64,000 nucleotides of DNA from Oceanimonas baumannii (GTDB taxonomy: Bacteria > Pseudomonadota > Gammaproteobacteria > Enterobacterales > Aeromonadaceae): positions 62,001 to 126,000 of the forward strand of contig NZ_NQJF01000004.1 in the NCBI RefSeq assembly GCF_002245495.1, in the 5' to 3' direction. The notes under the pieces are model-generated. The model searched no databases and was not told where the DNA came from. It saw only the letters and a list, made by a program, of their open reading frames with translations. Both the position numbers and the translations under genes were made by a program. This document shows, piece by piece, positions 46,886 through 55,261 of this stretch. Position 1 is the first letter of the stretch; each line of letters starts with the position of its first letter.

Positions 46886-47155
46886 TTAATCACCAAAGTT
46901 AAGAGTGACCTGGGTTTTCCCCTCACTTGGCGTTTCAGCCCCTTTTACGTATTTATCGTGCAGCGACACACCATATTCACCGTTAAGAGTGAGAGCTGTC
47001 AGCTTGCCGTCACTCCGTTCGGCAGCGCCGGGGTCCAGCACCTGCAAGGTGTCGAGCTGACGGGTGTCCTGCCCCATATCAAAACCGTAGTGAAGTTCAT
47101 TGGCACAGCCTGTGAGCAAGCCGGCAGCCAGCAGGGTCAGTAGTGGTAACTTCAT
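46886..47155 (-). CDS. Small Tad-locus lipoprotein (RcpB position)
   Basis: 89 residues from ATG 47155, with AAGGAG upstream. MKLPLLTLLAAGLLTGCANELHYG is a clear lipoprotein signal (Cys about residue 17). The mature part is short and acidic (GFDMGQDTRQLDTLQVLDPG). It lies between rcpA and tadG, where other loci encode RcpB or CpaD; sequence similarity to either was not recognised. It may be a pilotin-like partner of the secretin. Confidence 0.7.
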   Translation of the reverse strand: MKLPLLTLLAAGLLTGCANELHYGFDMGQDTRQLDTLQVLDPGAAERSDGKLTALTLNGEYGVSLHDKYVKGAETPSEGKTQVTLNFGD

Positions 47156-47177
47156 TATGTTTCTCCTTATTCTGCTG

Positions 47178-48587
47178 CTACAGCGACTGGCCATAGGTCT
47201 GTTCCATGCCACCTTCGTTCATGGCCGGGTTAACACCGCTGTTATTGCTCTGCTCTGTTGCCGGAGCTTCATCGGTAACACGGGCCCGCTGCGACATGCG
47301 GCCCAGCAGATAAAACTCAAGATCATTAGGCTCTATAAATCCGTCGGTGGGCAAAGACACATGCTGCCTGTTGAAAGGGCGTACCAACCGTGGCGTCACC
47401 ATAATCACCAGTTCCGACTCACCTTTGGCAAAGCTACGGCTGGTGAACAGGTTGCCCAGAATGGGGATGTCGCCGGCAAAAGGCAGCTGACTTACCTGCT
47501 CACGAGTGCTTTCACTCAGCAGGCCGGCAATGCTGATGGTCTGGCCATCACCCAACTCTACCGTGGTGCCAGCGCTGCGCTTGCTGAGTGCGGTGATGTC
47601 ACCGAACAGCGGTACATTGGCAGAATTGGCCACCACCGGCTCACTGACGCTGACATTGAGATTAAGATTGATTTTTCCACTGCCCAGCACCACTGGGGTA
47701 AACTTGAGCCCCACGCCGAATTCCTTGAATTCAATGGCGATGCCGTCTTCGGTGGGCACCGGTACAGGATATTCCCCGCCGGAGAGAAACTCGGCCGACT
47801 GACCGCTAATGGCGGTAATGCGCGGCTCAGCCAGCACTCTGGCCAGGCCCCGGGTTTTGGCCAAATCGAGTGCCACATTAAACACGGTGTCAGCACTGGC
47901 AAAACCACCAATAATGGTATTGGTACCAAAGTTCTGCAGCTGGCTTACGCTGTCGCGCAGTAATGAAAACCCCCAGTTGCCGGAACTTTCGAGCAACTCA
48001 AAGGCCGATTCCCAACTGCGGGAGGTGTCGCGGGCCACTTCGGCCACGGTCACTTCCAGCATCACCTGCTGGCCACCGCCCACACTCATCATGTTCATCA
48101 CTTCGGAGCGGGCCACGCCCCCTTCGGCGGCCACCACATAGCCCCGGGCCAGTTCATAAGCGGCATTCAGCCGGTCGAGGTTGGATACTTCACCGCTGAC
48201 CACCAGTTGGCCCTGGGAGGTATGTACCTGAATGGGTTCATTGGGCAGAAAGCGATAAAGCCGCTCTTTAAGGCCCTGCAGATCATGGCTGACTTCAATA
48301 TCGTAAACCTGCATCAGATTGTCGTTCATGTCCCACACCATCAGGTTGGTATGGCCGAGCGACTTGCCCACCAGATAAAGTTCACGATCCTGCAGCACCA
48401 GCACGTCTGCGATGGCAGGGTTACCCACCGAGACCCGGCTGGCTGGCCGGTCGAGCATCATCGAGCGGGATTTATGAATAGGCAACTGCATTTCGTTGCC
48501 CGCCCGGTTCAGGCTGCCACCGGCCATGACCGGGCCGGTTGCTGCCAGTAACGTTAACCCCAGAATACATCCTGTCAGGGTTTTCAT
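47178..48587 (-). CDS. rcpA: Tad outer-membrane secretin RcpA/CpaC
   Basis: 469 residues from ATG 48587 (AGGAGG upstream). Signal peptide, an N-terminal pilus-secretin domain (RSMMLDRPASRVSVGNPAIADV and a BON-like region), then the secretin domain (VMLEVTVAEV...GQTISIAGLLSESTREQVSQLPFAGDIPILGNLF, ELVIMVTPRLV). It forms the pore for Flp pilus export. Confidence 0.96.
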   Translation of the reverse strand: MKTLTGCILGLTLLAATGPVMAGGSLNRAGNEMQLPIHKSRSMMLDRPASRVSVGNPAIADVLVLQDRELYLVGKSLGHTNLMVWDMNDNLMQVYDIEVSHDLQGLKERLYRFLPNEPIQVHTSQGQLVVSGEVSNLDRLNAAYELARGYVVAAEGGVARSEVMNMMSVGGGQQVMLEVTVAEVARDTSRSWESAFELLESSGNWGFSLLRDSVSQLQNFGTNTIIGGFASADTVFNVALDLAKTRGLARVLAEPRITAISGQSAEFLSGGEYPVPVPTEDGIAIEFKEFGVGLKFTPVVLGSGKINLNLNVSVSEPVVANSANVPLFGDITALSKRSAGTTVELGDGQTISIAGLLSESTREQVSQLPFAGDIPILGNLFTSRSFAKGESELVIMVTPRLVRPFNRQHVSLPTDGFIEPNDLEFYLLGRMSQRARVTDEAPATEQSNNSGVNPAMNEGGMEQTYGQSL

Positions 48588-48619
48588 AGCCACCTCCTGT
48601 GCACTAAAATCGGGTTTTA

Positions 48620-49423
48620 TCAGCTTTTTACCGGCACCTGTTGCTGACTGGTACCTTTAATAAGATCAATGGTGGAGGCTCGGGGGCGCACCACCGGTTT
48701 AGGGGCCGGCTCCGGTTCAGTCACTTCAGGCTTCGGCTGCTCGGCCACCGCCGCCACAGTGGTTTCAATAACCGGATCCTGTTCGTCGTTGGGGTTGCGC
48801 AATGCCAGCTGAATGCGGCCATTGGAGCTGGCGTTTACCAGCCGCTCGGCCTGCTCGGGGTTTACCTCAAGGGTGACGGCTCGCACCAACTTGGGGCGGT
48901 TTTCATCGGTATGCTGGGTCTGGTCTACGGCCAGTACCTTCAGGTTTTTAAGCACAGTGCGGGTACTGCTGCCTTCGGTAAACAAAATATCAACCCGGTT
49001 ACCCGGCAGCAGAAAACCGGCCACGCCGATCACGTCGTTTACCCGAACGGTCACCGCTCTCATACCTGGCTCCAGCAACACAGACAAGGTGCTGCCCTCT
49101 CCGGCCGGGGCCAGTCGCTCTATGCGCAGCACATCACCCCGGTAAAGGTTATTTTTGGCCACCATGCTCTGGGCCTGCTCCAGACTGGTAAGCGCCCCGG
49201 GCGGCACCAGGCGGGTATCTATGTTTTTAAGCTGCACATGAATGGGCTCGATGGGGGCACCGGGAGTCAGATCCACAGCGGCCACTACCACTTGTGTGGT
49301 TTTTCCTTCGGCCTGTGCCTTGGCGGCCTGACTTTGCTGACTAAGCCAGTTATTGGCCATATAAGCCGCAGCCACGCCAAATACAACCGAAAGAACAAAC
49401 AGTAATAATGTGCGTGTTTTCAT
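48620..49423 (-). CDS. cpaB: Flp pilus assembly protein CpaB/RcpC
   Basis: 267 residues. An N-terminal TM/signal segment, an SAF domain (VVVAAVDLTPGAPIEPIHVQ, about residues 45-110) and a RcpC/CpaB domain (GMRAVTVRVNDVIGVAGFLLPGNRVDILFT). The C-terminal tail is Pro-rich. A periplasmic component linked to the secretin. Confidence 0.93.
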   Translation of the reverse strand: MKTRTLLLFVLSVVFGVAAAYMANNWLSQQSQAAKAQAEGKTTQVVVAAVDLTPGAPIEPIHVQLKNIDTRLVPPGALTSLEQAQSMVAKNNLYRGDVLRIERLAPAGEGSTLSVLLEPGMRAVTVRVNDVIGVAGFLLPGNRVDILFTEGSSTRTVLKNLKVLAVDQTQHTDENRPKLVRAVTLEVNPEQAERLVNASSNGRIQLALRNPNDEQDPVIETTVAAVAEQPKPEVTEPEPAPKPVVRPRASTIDLIKGTSQQQVPVKS

Positions 49424-49467
49424 AACCTGATCCTTGGTTAACGATTAACTCCATAAAGGGAGTATAG

Positions 49468-50703
49468 TCAGTGCACACAATACATGCGCCAGGCTTTATC
49501 GAGAATTTCTTCATTTAATGGCATGCCGGCCTGACCATTAAAATGCATAATATCCCGGGCAATACCCAGAATATCGCGTGGGTAGCAGGCAATAAGCGGC
49601 TTGTCACTTCCGCCATGCAATTTGTCTATCATAAATCTGAATACAGACTCATCTGCGGACAACTGGTATTTATCCAGGTTCATATTCCATATATCCCGGT
49701 ACAAATTTTCCGGCATGGCACTTAAATGCAGCTTATAGCCCAGCCGGCGTAAAAATGCCTCATCGGCAATGGTTTCGGGGTCCAGGTTGGTGGAAAATAC
49801 CAGTATCTGTTCAAAGGGGATATCAAAGTGAAGGCCATTGGGCAGTGAAAGAAAGTCCCGCCGTTCTTCCATCGGCACAATCCAGCGGTTAAACAATTCG
49901 TCAGCGGAAAAACTCTGCCGGCCCAAGTCATCAATAAGAAACACGCCATTATTGGCTTTCATTTGTAAGGGGGCACTATATTGCCGGGACTGCCGGTCAA
50001 AATGTACTTCCAGCATATCAAGCTTCAGCTCGCCACCTACCATCACCAACGGGCGTTTACAAGGGATATAACGGGCATCCTGATCTTCAGTATTATGCTC
50101 TACTCGCCAGTGATAGAGCGGATCGAACAAGGGAATAATGGTGTTCTGCACCGCAATGGCGTGGGGCACAAAGATATTTTCATCAAACACTTTATTAAAG
50201 CGATGACACAAAAAACTTTTACCGGTACCGGCATGACCATAAATAAGCAAAGGCCGGCGTGAGTTAAGCGCCGGCCCCAGAGCATTCACCAGCTCCTGGC
50301 TTATCACCATATCGGAAAGCGCGGTTTCCAGTTGCTCCCTTTTTATACTACGCTCACCCAACGACTGTGCCAGCACCAGCCGGTTATAATCGGCAAGCGG
50401 AATAGGTGCCGGGCCGATATAGCCATCACGTTCATTCAGTACCTGGGCTTCGTACTGGCCTTTTTGAGTAAGAGCAAAACGAATGGGCTCGTCCATTCGT
50501 CCGGAGGCCCGCACCTCAACCAGTTGCAGACTTTTCAGCTCCTGCAGCAGCGGTTCCACAATGCTGCCACGCAAGCACAAACGCTCAGCCAGCATTGGCA
50601 ACGATAATGAGGCCTCTTCCTGTAAATGGCGCAACACCAGACGGAACAACAGTTCTTTGGAGAGGCCGGTATCGGCCAGGGTTTTGGGTTTGGGCAGAAA
50701 CAT
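49468..50703 (-). CDS. AAA+ ATPase with N-terminal winged-helix region, Tad-locus associated
   Basis: 411 residues. The first roughly 100 residues look like winged-helix repeats (LFRLVLRHLQEEASLSLPMLAERL...LLQELKSLQLVEVRASG). The AAA+ core has Walker A LIYGHAGTGKSFL (about residues 153-165), Walker B GVFLIDDLGRQ, sensor-1 FSTNLDPE and RRLGYKLHL. It is not TadA, TadZ or a sigma-54 activator (no GAFTGA). The gene lies inside the operon between tadV and cpaB, so a role in pilus assembly or control is inferred from context only. From memory, homologues occur in other gammaproteobacterial flp loci. Confidence 0.8.
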   Translation of the reverse strand: MFLPKPKTLADTGLSKELLFRLVLRHLQEEASLSLPMLAERLCLRGSIVEPLLQELKSLQLVEVRASGRMDEPIRFALTQKGQYEAQVLNERDGYIGPAPIPLADYNRLVLAQSLGERSIKREQLETALSDMVISQELVNALGPALNSRRPLLIYGHAGTGKSFLCHRFNKVFDENIFVPHAIAVQNTIIPLFDPLYHWRVEHNTEDQDARYIPCKRPLVMVGGELKLDMLEVHFDRQSRQYSAPLQMKANNGVFLIDDLGRQSFSADELFNRWIVPMEERRDFLSLPNGLHFDIPFEQILVFSTNLDPETIADEAFLRRLGYKLHLSAMPENLYRDIWNMNLDKYQLSADESVFRFMIDKLHGGSDKPLIACYPRDILGIARDIMHFNGQAGMPLNEEILDKAWRMYCVH

Positions 50704-50779
50704 CCTTGTTACCCCCTGTTTAGCCGCCAGCTTTAAGCTGTCAACTGTAAATTAAACAACACTGCCTGATAGCTGATTA

Positions 50780-51298
50780 TCAGGAGACCAGGGTAAATAT
50801 CTGGAATTCATTCAGAATTACCGCCAATGCCGCCCCCATAGCCAAAGCCGGGCCGTAGGGCACCTTTAAGCCGGCCAGCTCACCTTTTGCCGGTGCCAGA
50901 TAACGGCGGGAACCTAATATTATTACGTAACGGTTAAAGCTGGCTTTAACCCCCTGCCAACCCACTTTTCGCCAGGCCAGTAGCAATACCAGCGGCAAAC
51001 CAATGATTAACCCGTAAAGTAGCCCTTCCAGAAATATCTGCCAGCCGGTAAAAGTGGCAATAGCCATACCCAACTTAACATCACCACCCGCCAGAAAACG
51101 AAGCACAAAAAATGGGAAAAGAATAAGAAAGGAATAAACAAGGCCGGTTAATGCAAAGGCGACATCTCCGTTAACTACTCCATGATAAGCCAGTGCGAGA
51201 ATAATAAAGTTTAGCGTTAACCAGTTGGGAATTTTTTGGCGGGCCAGATCCATCCAGCATGCCGCCATCAAAAATATTATCAGTGGTAGCTGTTCCAT
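50780..51298 (-). CDS. tadV: Prepilin peptidase TadV/CpaA
   Basis: 172 residues from ATG 51298; an ATG 27 bp upstream lies inside a palindrome and is rejected. A24 aspartic peptidase with catalytic Asp residues in CWMDLARQKIPN (about residue 17) and GGDVKLG (about residue 74), over several TM segments. It cleaves Flp and TadE/F precursors after Gly. Confidence 0.92.
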   Translation of the reverse strand: MEQLPLIIFLMAACWMDLARQKIPNWLTLNFIILALAYHGVVNGDVAFALTGLVYSFLILFPFFVLRFLAGGDVKLGMAIATFTGWQIFLEGLLYGLIIGLPLVLLLAWRKVGWQGVKASFNRYVIILGSRRYLAPAKGELAGLKVPYGPALAMGAALAVILNEFQIFTLVS

Positions 51299-51316
51299 AG
51301 CATCACCATTAAATTT

Positions 51317-51334
51317 GGCGAGCATATGCTCGCC
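51317..51334. repeat. 18-bp palindrome between flp and tadV
   Basis: GGCGAGCATATGCTCGCC is a perfect palindrome 10 bp after the flp stop. On the minus strand the T-run precedes rather than follows it, so it is probably an mRNA-stabilising or processing hairpin more than a full terminator. Confidence 0.6.
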
Positions 51335-51343
51335 AAAAAAACA

Positions 51344-51559
51344 TCACGAACAAGCAGTCTTAGAGCCACCGGAAACATTTGCAGCACCATCACCAACAGC
51401 ATCACAGAGACCAGTGATAACAGTATCAACGTTAGTACCTAAATTGGTAAATGCTGCCACAACCCCTGCAGCAACCAAACCACCTGCTATTGCATATTCC
51501 ACAATAGTCAGACCATCTTCATCATTTACCAGACGCAGTAATTCTTTGGCAATAAACAT
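51344..51559 (-). CDS. flp: Flp family type IVb major pilin
   Basis: 71 residues. The prepilin site lies in EDGLTIVEYAIAGGLVAAG: cleavage after Gly16, then the Flp motif with Glu and Tyr at mature positions 5 and 6. Two Cys (GLCDAVG, KTACS) could form a C-terminal disulphide. GAGG precedes the ATG. First gene of the tad operon. Confidence 0.95.
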   Translation of the reverse strand: MFIAKELLRLVNDEDGLTIVEYAIAGGLVAAGVVAAFTNLGTNVDTVITGLCDAVGDGAANVSGGSKTACS

Positions 51560-51618
51560 AAGAAAACCCTCTTCCTTGCTTGTGTTTTCAGGTCCCTGTT
51601 TTACAGAAAACCTTCCTG

Positions 51619-51627
51619 GTTATAGCA
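51619..51627 (-). promoter_or_regulatory. Candidate extended -10 promoter of flp
   Basis: Minus strand TGCTATAAC: an extended -10 (TGn plus TATAAC, 5/6). No good -35 is seen. It would give a leader of roughly 50 nt before flp. Confidence 0.4.
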
Positions 51628-51681
51628 ATTACAAATAAAAGCCTACTTTATGCAAAAAATTTACATTTGCTTTTACTTGCG

Positions 51682-51696
51682 GCACTGCCTGTGCCT
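51682..51696 (-). promoter_or_regulatory. Possible sigma-54 promoter of flp
   Basis: Minus strand AGGCACAGGCAGTGC has GG and GC exactly 10 nt apart and matches TGGCACG-N4-TTGC at 5 of 6 bases in TGGCAC and 3 of 4 in TTGC. No activator gene is adjacent. Confidence 0.3.
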
Positions 51697-51747
51697 GATT
51701 CAGTCATATAGTCGCGCGGCCTCCTTTCTGCTCGATTATATGTTCCG

Positions 51748-51825
51748 CCACTTTGTTTACTGTAAATTGTTACTGCAAGCCTTTACTGTAAGCTTTTACG
51801 TTAAGTACTTACGTTCAGTACTTAC
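51748..51825. repeat. Six tandem 13-bp repeats upstream of flp
   Basis: Plus-strand units start at 51748, 51761, 51774, 51787, 51800 and 51813, every one ending TTAC (ccactttgtttac, tgtaaattgttac, tgcaagcctttac, tgtaagcttttac, gttaagtacttac, gttcagtacttac). A seventh (51826) is degenerate. The complement consensus is GTAAnnnCTTACA. The arrangement resembles iterons or a multi-site operator. Confidence 0.85.
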
Positions 51826-51953
51826 TTTAACACTTTAAGTTTTAAGTGCCGGGCCTTAAGCAATCTGCTTATTATTATTTATAGCTCAGTTTCAGCCGGT
51901 AGGTAGTACTTTATGCATGCAAGTTTCCGAACGTTTTCGCCCTTTTCCCTTGG

Positions 51954-53255
51954 CTATATTCTGTTTTTTCGATAGATATCGTGGGCAAACACCAGGCTGT
52001 TGCCCTCGGTCCAGGTGGTGAAGTACACCATATACACCGGCAGTCGTTCCGGCGGCGGCAACACTTGGGTATGCTTGTGTTCCGGCAGTTGCCAGCCCAG
52101 GCCTGTGGCCAGCGCCTCCGGCTCGGCCAGGCGCACGCAGCCATGGCTGAGCGCACGCTGATCATGGCTGAACAAAGCCTTGTCGGGGGTATCGTGCAGG
52201 TACACACTGTGGCGGTTTTGCATTTCAAACTTGAGCCTGCCAAGAGCATTGGCAGGACCGGGCTGCTGCACCAGGCGCAACCCGGGTGGCGGGCTTTGCC
52301 AGTTCACACTGGATGGCAGCACCGGCGTACTCTGGCCCGGCAGCCAGGCCATAAAACCATTGCGATCCAGAAAACCGCCGTCCTTGCGCTGTGCCGGCAG
52401 CAATTCTTCCCGCATGATGTTGGCGGTGGGTGTCCAGTCCGGATTCACTTTCAGCGCACTGATATGGGTAGCCAGTTCAGGCGTGGGCCAGTCGGGCCGG
52501 CCAACAATGACCTTCATGGCCAGTTGCGGCCGGTCGTTGCGCACCAGGGTAAGGCGATAAGAAGGAATATTAATCAGCACATAGCTTGCCGTGGCCGGGG
52601 GTAAATACAGCCAGCGGTGCAGGTTGGTTTTTATTTCCTGTCTCACTCCGGCTGGGGTGCGATCAAGCAAAGTCCGGGTGGGCTTGTTCAGCTCGCCGGT
52701 CACATTCAGGCCGCCGGCCTGTTGCAGTTTTTTCAGTTGGTTTGCCAGCGGAGGGTCCAGCACATCGGGCCGCCCCACCGGGGCCGGCACCGCCCGGCCC
52801 AGCTCAGTCAGCCTTGCCCGTAATGCCGGAATGGCCGCATCACGCTCGCCGGGGCGTATGGCCGGTCCGGCAGGCAGCGGCGTGTAAGCCGGCTGGTTAC
52901 TCAGCCGCTGGTAATGCCGGTACAACTCACGATAACCGTTATAGTCAGGTACCTGACCCGCCATGTAGGCCGCCAGGCTCTGCTGCGCGATGGCCTGTTC
53001 AAAGCCCTGAGTGCGCCAGTGTGCAGGCAGCGTATATTGGGCAAAACGCTCCCGCTCGGTTAATACTTGCCGCCATTGTTGCGTTAACCAGGCATCTCGC
53101 TCGTTGGTGCTCATGGCATTAAAAGTGTGTTGATCCGGCAACAGCAGCTGCTGCAGTTGTTGTCCGGCTTCGTTCAGTTGCTGGTTATGATGCCATAACC
53201 ACTCGGCCATGGCCGGCATGCTGAACAGTGAAAACAGCAATAGCAGCACACGCAT
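51954..53255 (-). CDS. YcbB-like L,D-transpeptidase
   Basis: 433 residues: signal peptide ending AMA, an L,D-transpeptidase scaffold region, a PG_binding_1 domain (AIPALRARLTELGR...LANQLKKLQQAGGLNVTGELNKPT, about residues 140-205) and a YkuD catalytic domain ending in LSHGCVRLAEPEAL with the catalytic Cys (about residue 372). Makes 3-3 cross-links or attaches proteins to peptidoglycan. Shorter than E. coli LdtD (615). A good AGGGAGG precedes the ATG. Confidence 0.92.
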   Translation of the reverse strand: MRVLLLLFSLFSMPAMAEWLWHHNQQLNEAGQQLQQLLLPDQHTFNAMSTNERDAWLTQQWRQVLTERERFAQYTLPAHWRTQGFEQAIAQQSLAAYMAGQVPDYNGYRELYRHYQRLSNQPAYTPLPAGPAIRPGERDAAIPALRARLTELGRAVPAPVGRPDVLDPPLANQLKKLQQAGGLNVTGELNKPTRTLLDRTPAGVRQEIKTNLHRWLYLPPATASYVLINIPSYRLTLVRNDRPQLAMKVIVGRPDWPTPELATHISALKVNPDWTPTANIMREELLPAQRKDGGFLDRNGFMAWLPGQSTPVLPSSVNWQSPPPGLRLVQQPGPANALGRLKFEMQNRHSVYLHDTPDKALFSHDQRALSHGCVRLAEPEALATGLGWQLPEHKHTQVLPPPERLPVYMVYFTTWTEGNSLVFAHDIYRKNRI

Positions 53256-53318
53256 ATGGGCTCCCTCCCTGGCTCATGCTTTTAATCATTATGGGTCAAG
53301 GAATACAGAGCGCCGGTA

Positions 53319-53663
53319 TCAAACCGGATAAAAGTAAAACAACAGCAGCGTCAGTACGGCAGTGGCGGCCAGCATGGCCAGATAGGTTTTAAGATACTGG
53401 CTTTGCCGGCGGCCTTTAAGGTGCACCAGGGTTAAGGTCGTCACCGCCAGCCCCAGGGCTCCCCAGACTCCCAGATGAAACCACAGCGCCGGCAGGGTCA
53501 GCCAGCCGGTGCGCACTTCTACCTCCAGGTAGCGCATATAACCATATTGCTGCTCGGGCCGGCCGTAATGAAACAAGATGAGCAGCAGTGCATAAAGTGT
53601 CCAGCCACCGGCGGTAAGGGCCGAAAGCAGGGCCCCAAAGGGGTCTTTACGGTGTTTCGCCAT
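53319..53663 (-). CDS. Small inner-membrane protein of unknown function
   Basis: 114 residues from ATG 53663 (GGGAGG upstream; the longer in-frame version overlaps the divergent asnS and lacks a site). Three hydrophobic segments at about residues 15-35, 57-77 and 92-112, with a basic MAKHRKD start. No family recognised. Divergent from asnS. Confidence 0.65.
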   Translation of the reverse strand: MAKHRKDPFGALLSALTAGGWTLYALLLILFHYGRPEQQYGYMRYLEVEVRTGWLTLPALWFHLGVWGALGLAVTTLTLVHLKGRRQSQYLKTYLAMLAATAVLTLLLFYFYPV

Positions 53664-53776
53664 GGCCGCCTCCCATCTTTTGCTTGAGTCCTGAAACCAC
53701 AAGGGTAACATTGGTTCCCCTACATATAGTGTATCGGCCAAGGGCCGGTTTAGTTCAAAGCTGGAGAGCGATTTAC

Positions 53777-55177
53777 ATGACCCACGCATCCGTAACAGAT
53801 GTGCTGGCTGGCAAATATGCCGTTGGCACCACCCTCACTGTAAAGGGGTGGATTCGCACCCGCCGTGACTCCAAGGCGGGCATTTCGTTTTTGGCCATTC
53901 ACGATGGTAGCTGCTTTAATCCGGTGCAGGCCGTGGTGCCCAACAGCGTGGCGAATTATCAGTCTGAAGTGGTGCGTGTAACCACCGGCTGCTCGGTGGA
54001 AGTCACCGGCACCGTCACCGAGTCTCAGGGTCAGGGCCAGGATTTTGAACTGCAGGCCACTGCGGTTAAGGTCGTTGGCTGGGTGGACGATCCCGACTCC
54101 TACCCGATGGCCGCCAAACGCCACTCCATTGAATATTTGCGAGAATACGCTCATCTGCGCCCGCGTACCAACCTGATTGGTGCCGTGGCCCGGGTGCGTA
54201 ACTGCTTGTCTCAGGCGCTGCACCGCTTCTTTCATGAAAACGGCTATATGTGGGTAGCCACTCCCATCGTCACCGCCTCCGACTGTGAAGGTGCCGGTGA
54301 GATGTTCCGGGTATCGACCCTGGATCTGCAAAACCTGCCCCGTACCGACAAGGGTGATGTCAACTTTGATGAAGACTTTTTCGGTAAAGAAGCCTTTCTT
54401 ACTGTGTCTGGCCAGCTGAACGCCGAGACCTATGCCTGTGCCCTGAGCAAGGTCTACACTTTTGGCCCGACTTTCCGCGCCGAAAACTCCAACACCAGCC
54501 GCCACCTGGCCGAGTTCTGGATGGTAGAGCCGGAGCTGGCCTTTGCCGATCTGGACGATGCCGCCAAGCTTGCTGAAGACATGCTGAAATATGTATTCCG
54601 CGCTGTGCTGGAAGAGCGCATGGACGACATGACCTTCTTTGCCCAGCGGGTAGATAAAGACGCCATTACCCGCCTGCAGGATTTTGTTGAGAAAGACTTT
54701 GCCCAGGTGGACTACACCGATGCGGTAGACATTCTGCTGAAATCCGGCAAAACCTTTGAGTTCCCGGTGGAATGGGGTATCGATTTGTCCTCCGAGCATG
54801 AGCGCTACCTGGCGGAAGAACACTTCAAGGCTCCGGTTGTCGTGAAGAACTATCCGAAAGACATTAAAGCCTTCTATATGAAGCTGAACGCCGACGGCAA
54901 AACCGTGGCTGCCATGGACGTACTGGCTCCCGGCATTGGTGAAATCATCGGCGGCTCCCAGCGTGAAGAAGTGCTGGAAGTGCTGGACGCCCGTCTGGAA
55001 GAAATGGGCCTGAACAAGGAGGATTACGGCTGGTACCGGGATCTGCGCCGTTACGGCACCGTGCCGCACGCCGGCTTTGGCCTGGGATTTGAGCGCCTGG
55101 TGGCCTATGTCACCGGTATGGGCAACGTGCGTGATGTTATCCCCTTCCCCCGCACCCCGCGCCACGCCGAGTTTTAA
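53777..55177 (+). CDS. asnS: Asparagine--tRNA ligase
   Basis: 466-residue class IIb synthetase from ATG 53777 ([14 protein letters not shown]). An N-terminal OB fold ([25 protein letters not shown]) binds the anticodon. Class II motif 2 is [25 protein letters not shown], and motif 3 is [19 protein letters not shown]. Length matches E. coli AsnRS. Confidence 0.98.
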   Translation: MTHASVTDVLAGKYAVGTTLTVKGWIRTRRDSKAGISFLAIHDGSCFNPVQAVVPNSVANYQSEVVRVTTGCSVEVTGTVTESQGQGQDFELQATAVKVVGWVDDPDSYPMAAKRHSIEYLREYAHLRPRTNLIGAVARVRNCLSQALHRFFHENGYMWVATPIVTASDCEGAGEMFRVSTLDLQNLPRTDKGDVNFDEDFFGKEAFLTVSGQLNAETYACALSKVYTFGPTFRAENSNTSRHLAEFWMVEPELAFADLDDAAKLAEDMLKYVFRAVLEERMDDMTFFAQRVDKDAITRLQDFVEKDFAQVDYTDAVDILLKSGKTFEFPVEWGIDLSSEHERYLAEEHFKAPVVVKNYPKDIKAFYMKLNADGKTVAAMDVLAPGIGEIIGGSQREEVLEVLDARLEEMGLNKEDYGWYRDLRRYGTVPHAGFGLGFERLVAYVTGMGNVRDVIPFPRTPRHAEF

Positions 55178-55194
55178 TGACTGGCCAGCAACGA

Positions 55195-55224
55195 TAAAAA
55201 AGCCCCGGGACCGGGGCTTTTTTG
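55195..55224. terminator. Bidirectional terminator between asnS and fadJ
   Basis: AGCCCCGG / CCGGGGCT stem with a GA loop (55201-55218), with A-run before and T-run after, so it works for both convergent genes. Confidence 0.9.
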
Positions 55225-55261
55225 TGTAAGCCCGGCAACAACCAGGCACACCTGTCAGCTG

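Larger units (their letters stand above)
51560..51953. other. flp upstream region
   Basis: 394 bp without a gene. It holds the flp ribosome-binding site, promoter candidates (51619-51627 and 51682-51696), the 13-bp repeat array (51748-51825) and the 3' flank of the L,D-transpeptidase gene. It is A/T-richer than the surrounding DNA. Confidence 0.7.

Noticed and set aside
53750-55249. 499-codon open frame opposite asnS
   Set aside because: Mirror frame of a highly conserved gene; no ribosome-binding site and composition typical of antisense shadow ORFs.
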